A stretch of DNA of 64,000 bases from Pseudomonadota bacterium (lineage in GTDB: Bacteria > Myxococcota_A > UBA796 > SXON01). The translations under genes and the position numbers were made by a program. This document shows positions 16,701-24,636 of the stretch, piece by piece. Under the pieces are notes generated by a model. That model was given only the letters and a program-made list of their open reading frames with translations, had not been told where the DNA came from and ran no database searches. Location of the stretch: NCBI GenBank assembly GCA_005778355.1, contig SXON01000132.1:1-64000 (forward strand), written 5' to 3'. Position 1 is the stretch's first letter. Each line of letters opens with the position of its first letter.

Positions 16701-19700
16701 CGCTCGAGGCCCTGCGTGCTGAGCAGCGCCTGATCGACGACCTTGGTTTCGACTCCTTGATGGCGAATGAGCTGTCCACGCGACTGTCGGAGGCCTTCCC
16801 CGGCTTCGCGGGCATTCCCCGGGCGCTCTTCGCCACCTCTCCCCGGGTGTCCGACATCGTCGGCACCGTGGAAGGCGGCGGGCTCGGCGAGGCGCTGCCG
16901 CTCACGGCCCCCGACCGCGCGATGGTAGCCTACCGTCCGGTCCTGCGCGCCGCGCCCCCCTCCGGGCGTAGCCGCGAGACCGGCGGACGCGTGCTCGTGC
17001 ACCCCGAGCTCGCCACGCTGCGCACCCTGCCGAAGGGCGATGTCGCCGTGGTGTCCGAGGTGCTCGGCAACAAGCCCACCCGGGCCGCCGTCAGTGGCTT
17101 CGTGAAGGCCCTCGCGCGCGAGTGGCCGGAACACAAGGTGGTGGTGGTCGATGGCTCCGAGGCCGAGGCTCTCGCCGAGCTGGCGGGTTCTGATCGCGAC
17201 GTCGAGGTGGTGTACCAGGGTGGCGTCCGCCACGTGGTCGGGCTCGAAGCGGTGGCGGCGAGCCCGCGTGATCTCCGAGGTCAGACGGTGCTCGTCACCG
17301 GCGGCACCGGCTGGCTTGGCCAGCGCATCGCGCGCGCGCTCATCGAGGCGGGCGCGAGTGTGGTGCTGAGCGGCAGTCGCGACCGCGCTGAGGTGCTGGC
17401 GGAGCTTGGTCCAAGCGCACGTTTCTTCAAGGCCGACCTGGGCGGCAACCCTGACTTCACCGGCCTCGCGGTCGACGGCATCATCCACGCGGCCGGCGTG
17501 CTGGCCGATGGCCCCGTGGGCACCGCCGACGGGGAGCGGGCGATGGTGATCAAGGTGGGCGGACTCCGTCGCCTGCGCGCCGCCTTCCCGGCCGCGTGGA
17601 TCGTGTCGCTCGGCAGCTACGCCGCGCGCTTCGGCAATGCCTACCAGACCGAGTACGCCGCCGCGAACGAGGCGATGGCGTCGCTTGGTCGCGCCCTCGG
17701 CGCCGGCACGCAAGACTGGGGACCCTGGGCGGAGTCGGAGATGGTGTCCACGATCCCGGCCCCGATGAAGCGGGCGATGCGCGATGACGGCCTCTGGTTC
17801 GTCGACACCGCGCAGGGTCTGCGTGCGCTCCTGGCCAGCCTCGGTCTCCCCGGCGAGGTCGTACTGGGGCTCGACCTGCCGCCCGTGCGTCGCGCACTGG
17901 AAGTGGAGCGGACGCTCAGCCCAGAGATGCCCTGGTTGCGCGACCACGCCCTCTACGGGCGCCCCACCGTCCCCATGGCGGCGGTGCTCGAGTGGGCCTG
18001 CGACCTCTCCGGCCGGACGGTGGAAGACCTGACCTTGTACGACGGCATCGTGGTCGACAAGACCGTCCGCGTCCGCCTGCGGGTGGATGGCGACCGTTTC
18101 ACCGCCCATTGTGACGGCAAACTGGCGTGGACGGCGGTGCTCACCGACGAGCCGCTCGCGCGGGTGGTCCCGCCGGCGCTCGGGCAAGACACGCTGCCGA
18201 TGTCGCTCGCCGAGTTCTACCGCCACACCTTCCACGGTCCGCTGTTGCGCGGGATCGTGTCGGTGAACGCGCTCGGCGACAAGGGCGTGGCCGGCGTGGT
18301 GCGCCTCGGCAAGTCGACCGACTGGAACGAGGCGCCGTGGTCGCTCTCGCCGCTCGCCATCGATAGTGCCTTGCAGCTCGCCGCCTACTGGTCGCTCAAC
18401 AAGTCCGGTCGCGCCGGCTTCCCGGTGCGCGTGGGCCGCTGGACGCAAGTGCACACCGACGCAGAGGAGCTGTCCGCCACCTTGTGGTTCGACGAGCAGA
18501 CGGGTGACCGGTTCCGGGGCACCGTCGTCCTCTCGGAGCCCTCGGGACGCGTGGTCGCCGTGGGCGAGGGCGTGGAAGCCGAGCTGCGGAGCGACGGTCT
18601 CGACATCGCGCCTGAGCACACGGACTTCGAGCTTTTCCCGGCCTGGGTCGACCTCAAGATGCGGCTCGACGCCGCCTTGATGCTCAACATCAGCAACCCC
18701 TACTTCAAGGTGCTGGAGGGCACGGCGCGCGACAAGGTGGTGATCAAGGGCCAGGAGATGATTCACTTCTCCGGCTACAACTACCTCGGCTTCTCGGGAC
18801 ACCTCCACGTGACCGAGCGCGTGTGCGAGGCCGTCGCCAAGTACGGCACCAGCGTGTCGGCCAGTCGCGTGGCGAGCGGGGAGCGTCCGATTCACCTTGA
18901 GCTCGAGGAGCGCATCGCTCGGGTGCTCGGGGTCGACGACGCCATCTTGTTCACCGCTGGTCACATGACCAACGTGAACACCATCGGGCACCTGTTTGGC
19001 CCGAAGGACCTGATCCTTCACGACGAGCTGATTCACGACAGCGCCATCCAGGGCATGAAGCTCGCCGGGAGCACCCGTCGCCCGTTCCCCCACGGTGACA
19101 TGGCGGCGCTTGAGAAACACCTCGAGCAGCTCCGCGGCCGCTTCGAGAAGTGCCTGATCATCGTCGAGGGCGTGTACTCGATGGACGGCGATATCTGCGA
19201 TCTCCCGGCCGTCATCGCGCTGAAGAAACGCTACAAGTCCTTCCTGATGGTCGACGAGGCCCACAGCTTCGGCGTGGTCGGGAAGAACGGCTACGGCGTG
19301 CGCGAGCACTTCGGCGCCGACGGTCGCGACGTCGACATCTGGATGGGCACGCTGTCGAAGAGCCTGTCGTCGTGTGGCGGCTACATCGCCGGCAGCAAGA
19401 CGCTGGTGTCGCTCCTGAAATACACCGCCCCCGGTTTTGTGTACTCCGCCGGTCTGACACCGGCGAACACCATGGCGGCCATCGCGGCGCTGGAGCTGAT
19501 GGAGCGCGAGCCGCAGCACGTCGCGAAGCTCCAGCAGAACGCCAAGTTGTTCTACGAGCTCTGCCAGGCCGAGGGCCTCGACAACGGCCCCGCGCACGGC
19601 GAGAGCGCGGTGATCCCGGTGGTGGTGGGCAACTCCTTCCACGCGCTCCTGTTGTCCGACGCGCTCATGAAGCGCGGCATCAACGTGCAGCCCATCCTGT

Positions 19701-19828
19701 ACCCGGCGGTTGCCGATAATGCCTCGCGGTTGCGCTTCTTCCTGTCGTCCCTGCACGACGAGGCCGAGCTTCGCTACACGGCCACCACGGTGCGAGAGGA
19801 ACTTGAGCGGATCCGGGCGAGCGGGTAG
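13796..19828 (+). CDS. Polyketide synthase fused to a C-terminal alpha-oxoamine synthase (KS-AT-ACP-KR-DH-AONS)
   Basis: A 2010-residue megasynthase. KS spans about 5-450, with Cys in VDAACASAL and His in VETHGTGTAVGD and NVGHTMSAAG. AT spans about 575-880, with GHSLGE and HAFH, the malonyl-type signature. ACP is near 950-1025 with DDLGFDSLM. KR is about 1045-1300, with VTGGTGWLG and TEYAAAN. DH is about 1375-1600, with HALYGRPTVP and a later DSALQLAAYW. From about 1610 to the end is a PLP-dependent alpha-oxoamine synthase (FSGYNYLGFSGH, DEAHSFGVVGKNGYG, PLP lysine in LSKSLSSCGGYIAG). ACP before KR-DH resembles PfaA-type PUFA synthases rather than ordinary modular PKSs. I infer one malonyl extension, reduction, then decarboxylative release with an amino acid to a long-chain amino ketone. 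The start is 3 nt after the ACP gene. Confidence 0.93.
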   Translation: MSRSSAIAVVGLGCRFPGAENVNRYWQLVREGRHKFGPPLRNRWDHEAFFSTSQRTPDRYYAPHGAFLDDVASFAAMEFGIPPRRVEVMDPQQRMALECAWYTLQDAGYAAAIDGVDGGRPIDRSRVGTFLGLCAMEFRSILGARTIAQMLAAGQFGDAATSDEAKRLGDMINRLVPSRAFSGPGVLSNMSAAVVAQELDLGGPAFTVDAACASALVAIHDAVTYLRAGHIDAALAGGVYLNLTPDHLVGFSRIGAISPGGICRPFDVNADGFVQGEGVGLVMLKRLDDAVRDGDRVYAVLRGSALNNDGKGDGPMSPRSEGQESVIQTAWNDAGITARDVGHVETHGTGTAVGDRTEIGALRKSLVGREGPVLIGSAKANVGHTMSAAGVAGFIKAVLSVHHAEIPPLANWTAPHPDIAAAPETFAVPTAPVPWTDPRRVATVSSFGFGGTNAHMVLAAPEARPTARLFALGAPAPRLGAAQLVVISGDDGALLGRYARELADTLADTDNLAAVAHTLNVGRRRRAVRAALVAQSTAELRKHLRKVGDTLGSDPSARGAQGRDAVIGDAATPVPVAFLCPGQGMQKVGLLREWLAIPEFSDTLRDMEAAVSDITARPLRDYLYAEGATEEALTDTQIAQPAMFAVGMGVAAVLGRYGVKPSVVLGHSLGEFTATALSGAVKPREAIRFVARRGKAMSAMTGDHGAMAACMAAVAEIEPHLEPRVIVANLNHPRQNVISGPTAAVEKSVERLVAAGLKARRIPVSHAFHSPMLEGVQGDVEAGVAETHFTAPTLPMASCIAANAPRTADDVKAIYRRHAVAPVDYVTGLGQCRDQGARIFVQLAPGATLCAFARGVLEGGESILSVAADEADGGVGLLRVLALCAANGHRVDLTGFGEGIATLPPTPYPTQVYWPVVAERQKTAEIVTVRRDDAPATEVVHPGAAPAAPTEEDVQARVLRIVSKVSAFPLEALRAEQRLIDDLGFDSLMANELSTRLSEAFPGFAGIPRALFATSPRVSDIVGTVEGGGLGEALPLTAPDRAMVAYRPVLRAAPPSGRSRETGGRVLVHPELATLRTLPKGDVAVVSEVLGNKPTRAAVSGFVKALAREWPEHKVVVVDGSEAEALAELAGSDRDVEVVYQGGVRHVVGLEAVAASPRDLRGQTVLVTGGTGWLGQRIARALIEAGASVVLSGSRDRAEVLAELGPSARFFKADLGGNPDFTGLAVDGIIHAAGVLADGPVGTADGERAMVIKVGGLRRLRAAFPAAWIVSLGSYAARFGNAYQTEYAAANEAMASLGRALGAGTQDWGPWAESEMVSTIPAPMKRAMRDDGLWFVDTAQGLRALLASLGLPGEVVLGLDLPPVRRALEVERTLSPEMPWLRDHALYGRPTVPMAAVLEWACDLSGRTVEDLTLYDGIVVDKTVRVRLRVDGDRFTAHCDGKLAWTAVLTDEPLARVVPPALGQDTLPMSLAEFYRHTFHGPLLRGIVSVNALGDKGVAGVVRLGKSTDWNEAPWSLSPLAIDSALQLAAYWSLNKSGRAGFPVRVGRWTQVHTDAEELSATLWFDEQTGDRFRGTVVLSEPSGRVVAVGEGVEAELRSDGLDIAPEHTDFELFPAWVDLKMRLDAALMLNISNPYFKVLEGTARDKVVIKGQEMIHFSGYNYLGFSGHLHVTERVCEAVAKYGTSVSASRVASGERPIHLELEERIARVLGVDDAILFTAGHMTNVNTIGHLFGPKDLILHDELIHDSAIQGMKLAGSTRRPFPHGDMAALEKHLEQLRGRFEKCLIIVEGVYSMDGDICDLPAVIALKKRYKSFLMVDEAHSFGVVGKNGYGVREHFGADGRDVDIWMGTLSKSLSSCGGYIAGSKTLVSLLKYTAPGFVYSAGLTPANTMAAIAALELMEREPQHVAKLQQNAKLFYELCQAEGLDNGPAHGESAVIPVVVGNSFHALLLSDALMKRGINVQPILYPAVADNASRLRFFLSSLHDEAELRYTATTVREELERIRASG

Positions 19829-19848
19829 CGGGGTGGTAGCATGGGGGC

Positions 19849-20829
19849 ATGATCCTGCACATGCTCGCTTGCCCGGACGACGCGAAGGACTCCGCCGACA
19901 CGGGTAATCCGGTACAGGGGTGCGATCCCGCGTCCGCCAACGTGGTTGGCACGGTCACCAACCCCATGGAGTACTGCTCGGTCGAACCCGACACCGTGGA
20001 GTTCTGGTCCTTGAGCGGGGCGGGAACTGTCTGCTACGAGCAGTGGATGGCCTACGACAGCGCCGGGAACGACGGTGGCTGGGAGGACTGGCGTGGCGAG
20101 CTCGTGGCGACAGCCGCGATCACGGACCGGCACTTCGAGGCTCTGGTGACCGCCGGCGAGCGGGTGGGCTTCGCTGACAAGGGCTGCTTCGCCTGCGAGC
20201 CGTTCGCGGCGGTGGCGGATGATTGCACCGAGTTGACGATGCAGCTCGAGGAGAGGATCTCGGTCGATGCCCCGAACGTCTACCTCTACCCCGAGGCGCC
20301 CACGCCGGTAACGGTGCGCGTGGGCCGGCCGGCCGCGGTGACCGTCGCCATCCCGGCCTATCCGCTCGACGGCTGGTTGGTGCTCGCCGAGCCCGACGGC
20401 ACGCTGCGCCTCGGGCAGTCAAGCTTCGACTACCTCTTCTACGAGCTGCTCACCCGCGAGGAGGAGTACCAGTACGAGGAAGGCTGGTGTGTGCCCGGGG
20501 AGCTTGCCCAGGCCACCGTGGAAGACGCGATGTTCGACCTGGGCTTCATCGAGCCCGAGCTGGAGGACTTCCGCGACTACTGGGACGCGGCCTGGCCGAG
20601 CGCGGAACTCGTGGGCATCTACCCGCAGTTCGACCTGCCGGCGCTGAAGATACGTCCCGAACCGGACACGCTCCTTCGCGCCTGGTTCGTGGTCACCCCG
20701 CGCTGCGACGCCAAGCGCCTACCCGAGCTGTCCCACACGGAGCGCGTCGGTTTCACCGCCACCGAGTGGGGGGTCATCGTGGCGCCGCCCCTGCCGCGCG
20801 TGGAGGCCTGGCGCGTCGAGAGGCCCTGA
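19849..20829 (+). CDS. Lipoprotein with YLYPE/DYLFYE domain
   Basis: A 326-residue lipoprotein with the minimal leader MILHMLAC, so Cys is residue 8. Its central part has NVYLYPEAPTPVTVRVGRP followed by SFDYLFYELL, a recurring domain in bacterial secreted proteins of unknown function (a YLYP strand, then a DYLFYE motif). The mature N-terminus has several cysteines (VCYEQW, KGCFACEPF, DDCTEL). It follows the PKS gene by 20 nt on the same strand and may be read through from that operon, though a functional link is not evident. Confidence 0.78.
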   Translation: MILHMLACPDDAKDSADTGNPVQGCDPASANVVGTVTNPMEYCSVEPDTVEFWSLSGAGTVCYEQWMAYDSAGNDGGWEDWRGELVATAAITDRHFEALVTAGERVGFADKGCFACEPFAAVADDCTELTMQLEERISVDAPNVYLYPEAPTPVTVRVGRPAAVTVAIPAYPLDGWLVLAEPDGTLRLGQSSFDYLFYELLTREEEYQYEEGWCVPGELAQATVEDAMFDLGFIEPELEDFRDYWDAAWPSAELVGIYPQFDLPALKIRPEPDTLLRAWFVVTPRCDAKRLPELSHTERVGFTATEWGVIVAPPLPRVEAWRVERP

Positions 20830-20836
20830 GCGCCGG

Positions 20837-21040
20837 CTATCCCCCTGTGGATGAGACAAGCGCGGGAGCATGCCGGGCAAAAGGAGACGCCGCCCGGGGC
20901 GCGGGGGGATGCCGCACGAGACAACGCCGATTGTTCACGAGGCGATCGGCTGGGCGGTGGGCCAGGACGCCCCGGCACGCCGCCCCTGTCTCATTCCCGG
21001 GGGCATAGTTTCCGAACTGTCTCCTTTCCGGGGGGATAGT
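20837..21040. repeat. Composite mobile-like repeat, copy C
   Basis: A 204-bp unit of the same design as copies A and B. Left motifs CTATCCCCCTGTGGATGAGA and GCATGCCGGGCAAAAGGAGA are reverse-oriented at a 31-bp pitch. Right motifs TGTCTCATTCCCGGGGGCAT and TGTCTCCTTTCCGGGGGGAT are forward at a 31-bp pitch. The motif differs from A/B mainly in TGTCTC versus TGTCCT but keeps the C-rich/A-rich pattern and the ATAGTC edge. On the minus strand it is read as the last ~67 codons of the sigma54 activator, whose stop lies in its left end motif. Confidence 0.62.
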
Positions 21041-22570
21041 CACCCCCGCGCCCCCGCGAGCTACGGCCGCCCCCCCCCAGCGCGACAACAAGCGATGGAG
21101 CCACTGTCGGCTCACGCCGAGCTGGTCGGCGGCCTCCGAGCGGTTCTGCCCGCAGGCATCGAGCGCCTGCCGCACGAGCTGTCGCTGGAAGTTCTCCGTG
21201 GCGGCCAGGAGTCCCTGCGCGGGTGAGCTCGGCGCGGTGCCCGGCTCGTTGTCGAAGTGCGCCGGGCGCAGGGTGTCGTCACCCCAGGCGAGGGCATGGG
21301 CGATGGCCACCTTCAGGGCGTTGTCGAGCTCGCGGACGTTGCCCGGCCAGTCGCGGGTGGCCAGCTCACCGAGGGCGGCGTCCGCCACGCAGAGGCGCGG
21401 CGCGTCCGGTAGCTCCGCCAGCGCGCGGTCGAGCAGGAAGCGCGCGAGCGCGGGCACATCGTCGCGACGCTCGCGCAAGGGTGGCACCCGGAGCACCCCG
21501 GCGCCGAGCCGATGGTAGAGGTCGGTGCGGAAGCTCGACCCGGTCTCGCCGATGGCCCGCCACGTGGCGGCGACCACGCGTCCCTTGAACCGGAGTGTCT
21601 CGGTGCCGCCCACCCGCTCGTAGCTGCCCTCCTGCAGGAGCCGGAGGAGCTTCACCTGGAGCCGCGGGGGGGCCTCGCCTACCTCGTCGAGAAAGAGCGT
21701 TCCCCCGGCCACGCGCTCCATCAGGCCCTCGCGGCGACGCTCGGCGCCGGTGAAGGCCCCACGCTCGTGGCCGAAAAGCAGGCTCTCCGCCAGCTCGTCG
21801 GGCACGGCCCCGCAGTTGATCGCGAGGAAGGGCTCCCCGGCGCGGGGACCGAGCGCGTGCAGCGCCCGGGCGACGGCCTCCTTGCCGGTGCCCGTCTCGC
21901 CGAGGATCAGCGCCGGCCAGGGCATGCGCGCGAAGGAGCGGATGGCGGCGGCGAGCTCCCGCATCGGTCGCGACTCGCCCAGGAGCCCGGGGATCGCCAG
22001 CGCCGGGGCGGCCACGGGTTCCTCGCCGAGGAAGGCCCCGGCGAGCTGCGCCAGCGCCTCTACGCGGAGTTGCACGGCCACGGTGAAGGGGCGCCGCGCG
22101 TCGCGGAGGTAGAGGATCCCGGCCGTGCCCAGGGGCACGCAGCCCACCGCCCGATCGCCCGTGGCACGGACGGAGGGGGCGCCCCCGAAGCGGGCGTCGG
22201 CGAGCGCGTCGTCGGTCCACACCGGCACGCCGCCACTCATCGCCTCGGCCACGATGCTCCGGCTCACCTCCAGCGGCCCGGGGACGGTGCCGCCAGCCGA
22301 CGCCAGCGCGGCGAAGCTGAGGCTCCCGTCGTCGAGGCGACCCTGCCAGGTGCCGGCCCAGGCGTCTTCTGCGCCGGTGAGGGCCCGCACCTCGTCGACC
22401 AGCGCGAGAAGCAGCTCGCCCCGAGTGCGTGGCGAGGCCAGTCGCCCGAGCCGACCCTGCGCCCATTCCAGCGCCTGCAGGCGAGCGTCGAGGCGATGCA
22501 CGTGGACGCGGAGCCGCGCGGCGACGGCGGGGTTGCTCGCCGAGAGTTCCGCGAGGCCGGGGATGTCCAT
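20837..22570 (-). CDS. Sigma54-dependent transcriptional activator (GAF-AAA+-Fis)
   Basis: A 577-residue enhancer-binding protein starting at ATG 22570 ([20 protein letters not shown]). A GAF-like sensor spans about 30-195, then an AAA+ domain with Walker A GETGTGKE, the sigma54-contacting GAFTGA ([14 protein letters not shown]), Walker [12 protein letters not shown] and [11 protein letters not shown] Fis-type helix-turn-helix follows ([27 protein letters not shown]). The normal end is expected right after LSRW; here a G9 run and composite repeat C extend the frame by roughly 75 residues. With one G fewer, a TAG at 21061 would end it as GGRP. The long track ORF upstream of 22570 is an artefact. 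It is divergent from 22604 with a 33-bp gap and probably controls envelope/kinase genes there. Confidence 0.9.
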   Translation of the reverse strand: MDIPGLAELSASNPAVAARLRVHVHRLDARLQALEWAQGRLGRLASPRTRGELLLALVDEVRALTGAEDAWAGTWQGRLDDGSLSFAALASAGGTVPGPLEVSRSIVAEAMSGGVPVWTDDALADARFGGAPSVRATGDRAVGCVPLGTAGILYLRDARRPFTVAVQLRVEALAQLAGAFLGEEPVAAPALAIPGLLGESRPMRELAAAIRSFARMPWPALILGETGTGKEAVARALHALGPRAGEPFLAINCGAVPDELAESLLFGHERGAFTGAERRREGLMERVAGGTLFLDEVGEAPPRLQVKLLRLLQEGSYERVGGTETLRFKGRVVAATWRAIGETGSSFRTDLYHRLGAGVLRVPPLRERRDDVPALARFLLDRALAELPDAPRLCVADAALGELATRDWPGNVRELDNALKVAIAHALAWGDDTLRPAHFDNEPGTAPSSPAQGLLAATENFQRQLVRQALDACGQNRSEAADQLGVSRQWLHRLLSRWGGAAVARGGAGVTIPPERRQFGNYAPGNETGAACRGVLAHRPADRLVNNRRCLVRHPPAPRAASPFARHAPALVSSTGG

Positions 22571-22603
22571 GACAACGAGTATGTTACCCGCCGCTCGCCC
22601 GCC

Positions 22604-23428
22604 ATGCCTCTCGCGCCTCGCCTGCTCGCCGCTGTCGTCGTGGCCATGCTGGCCAGCCCGGCGGCCTGGGCGGAGCAGGTGGTCGCCGGCGCCTGTGAAC
22701 CCGGCTGGAGCGCAGCCACTGCGGCGGATCGTGCGTTGCTGGCGTATATCGATCGCGATCTTCCGAGCTTCACTGCGGAGGCTACCGCCATCGAGGCCGC
22801 GCTGCCGTGTGTCACGACGGTGCTCGACCCGGTCACGGCGTCGCGACTCCATCTCGTGTTCGCGCTTGCCCGGCTCGGGGTGCGCGATCGCGAGGGGGCC
22901 GTCGCCGAGCTGCGCGCCCTGCCCGCCGGGTTCTCGCCGCCGCTGGGCCTGGCCCCCGAGGGACAGTTCCTGCATGGTCTGTTCGCCGAGGTGGCGGCCA
23001 TGCCCCCGCGGGCGCGCTTGCCCGCGCCGGTGGCCACGGGAGAGGTCCTGGTGGTCGACGGGGTGCCCTCGACCGACCGCCCCGAGGGCGCGGCGATCCT
23101 CCAGGTGCTCGGCTCCGATGGCGGCGTGCGCTGGACCGGTCGCCAGTGGCCGCCGGTGCTCGTCGTGCTCCCTGTGGAACCCCTCGTGTCCGCCAGCCCA
23201 CCGCCCCCGCGTCCGGTGGCCCCGGTCGTCGCCACCGCCGCCGCCACCGCTCTCGGGCTCGCCGGTCTGGGGCTGGGGCTCGCCAATCGGAGTGCCTTCG
23301 ACGACCTCGACACCCCCTACGAGAACGTCGCGGGCCTGCAATCGCGCTCCACGCTCTACACCGGGCTGGCGATTACGGGTGCCGCCGCGACCGTCGCCTG
23401 CGGCGCGTGGTGGGTGGTCACGTGGTGA
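22604..23428 (+). CDS. Secreted/membrane protein with N-terminal signal and two C-terminal helices
   Basis: A 274-residue protein starting at ATG 22604 with a standard signal peptide (MPLAPRLLAAVVVAMLASPAAWA-EQ). The periplasmic part is alpha-rich (DRALLAYIDRDLPSFTAEATAIEAAL) with two cysteines. A Pro-rich linker leads to two hydrophobic helices (PVVATAAATALGLAGLGLGLA and LYTGLAITGAAATVACGAWW). This layout is often seen next to Ser/Thr kinases in myxobacteria. It is followed, with a GTGA overlap, by a FG-GAP lipoprotein and then a kinase. The function is unknown. Confidence 0.78.
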   Translation: MPLAPRLLAAVVVAMLASPAAWAEQVVAGACEPGWSAATAADRALLAYIDRDLPSFTAEATAIEAALPCVTTVLDPVTASRLHLVFALARLGVRDREGAVAELRALPAGFSPPLGLAPEGQFLHGLFAEVAAMPPRARLPAPVATGEVLVVDGVPSTDRPEGAAILQVLGSDGGVRWTGRQWPPVLVVLPVEPLVSASPPPPRPVAPVVATAAATALGLAGLGLGLANRSAFDDLDTPYENVAGLQSRSTLYTGLAITGAAATVACGAWWVVTW

Positions 23429-24633
23429 TCCTGCTCGGCTGCATCCTCATCTCCGAGGCCGAGCTCACCGCGCGCTACGACGTCGATGGCGACGGCATGC
23501 CGTGGCCGGACGACTGCGACGACCGCGACGCCTCGGTCACCCACTGCGTCAGCGTGGAGCCGCCCCCCGACTGGCGCGAGGGCGAGGGCGACTACGGTCA
23601 CGACGTGGCGCTCCTCGTTGGTGGACACGTGCTGGTGGGTGCGCCAAGCGAGGCCGAGGCTCATGTCGACGAGCGCTTGCTGCGCGGCCCCTCGAGCTGT
23701 GCGAGCGGGGGCGATGGCGCGGGTTGGTCGGTCGCGGCGGTGGGCGATCTCGACGGCGACGGGGCAGGCGAGGCGCTGGTGGGCGGGCCGTCCCTGGGCG
23801 CGGGCGGCGGTTGTGCGGGCGCCGCGTGGCTCCTGCCGAGCGCGGCCTGGACCGACGACGTGTCCCTGGCGGAGGGTGGCGGTACGGTCACCGGCGAGGC
23901 CGCCGGCGACGGGCTCGGCTTCGCCGTGGCCGGGGTCGACCTCGACGGTGACGGCCTCGACGAGATCCTGCTCGGCGCGCCCGTGGCGGGGGCGGTGTAC
24001 GCGATCTCGGCGGCTGAGCTCGGCGCGGGCGCGAATATCGCCGCGAAGAGCGGCGCCGTCTGGACGGCGGCCGGAGCGGGGTTCGGCGTGCGGTCCGGTG
24101 GCGACGTGGACGGCGACGGTCGTGGCGACGTGCTGGTGACCACCGACGCGGGCCTCGTCGTGCTCGGCGGGGCGCTCGACGAGGTGCTCGCCACCGTGCC
24201 CGGCGTGGGCGGCTGTGGCCCGCGCTGTGCCTCGGCGCTCGGCGACCTCGACGACGACGGCCGTTCCGAGCTCGCGGTGGGCGACTCCGCTAATCTCTAC
24301 TTGCTGCCCGGCGCGGCCCTCTCGGGGACGGTGGAGGCCACCGATGTCGCGACATCTGTATTGCTTGGGACGGCGATCTACGCGGTGGCGCCTGGCGACG
24401 ATGGCGCCTTGCTGGGTGAGGCGAGCGGGGTTTTCCTCGTGACGGACCCGCCTCTCGGCGCCATCGATCTCGCCGATGGCGTGGCCCGCGAGTACGCCAC
24501 CGAGGCGCCGGGCAGCGACTTCGGCTGGGCGATCGACGGTGGCGTCGACCTCGGACTGGGCGCGTCCGGTCCCGACGTGGCGGTCGGGTCGCCGGGCGAG
24601 GGCCGCGTGTACTTCTTCGCCGGTCGGAACTAG
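23425..24633 (+). CDS. FG-GAP repeat lipoprotein
   Basis: The chosen start is GTG 23425, overlapping the upstream stop as GTGA, giving ILLGC with Cys at residue 6; GTG 23422 or 23407 would give Cys at 7 or 12. The mature protein begins with a metal-binding-like segment (YDVDGDGMPWPDDCDDRDASVTHC). FG-GAP beta-propeller blades follow (GAGWSVAAVGDLDGDGAGEALVGG, GLGFAVAGVDLDGDGLDEILLGAP, GGDVDGDGRGDVLV, SALGDLDDDGRSELAVG, SDFGWAIDGGVDLGLG). The DxDGDG loops bind calcium in such proteins. A copy of GATGTCGCGACATC lies at 24343-24356. It is in an operon with the preceding secreted protein and the following kinase. Confidence 0.82.
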   Translation: MILLGCILISEAELTARYDVDGDGMPWPDDCDDRDASVTHCVSVEPPPDWREGEGDYGHDVALLVGGHVLVGAPSEAEAHVDERLLRGPSSCASGGDGAGWSVAAVGDLDGDGAGEALVGGPSLGAGGGCAGAAWLLPSAAWTDDVSLAEGGGTVTGEAAGDGLGFAVAGVDLDGDGLDEILLGAPVAGAVYAISAAELGAGANIAAKSGAVWTAAGAGFGVRSGGDVDGDGRGDVLVTTDAGLVVLGGALDEVLATVPGVGGCGPRCASALGDLDDDGRSELAVGDSANLYLLPGAALSGTVEATDVATSVLLGTAIYAVAPGDDGALLGEASGVFLVTDPPLGAIDLADGVAREYATEAPGSDFGWAIDGGVDLGLGASGPDVAVGSPGEGRVYFFAGRN

Positions 24634-24636
24634 GCG

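Noticed and set aside
16088-19756. 1222-residue minus-strand ORF
   Set aside because: It is a full antisense shadow of the PKS-AONS gene; its composition (runs of His, Arg, Gly, Val) is typical of opposite-strand frames in high-GC DNA, and it has no family motifs.
22571-23341. Upstream extension of the sigma54 activator
   Set aside because: It is antisense to the secreted-protein gene 22604-23428; ATG 22570 starts the real protein.
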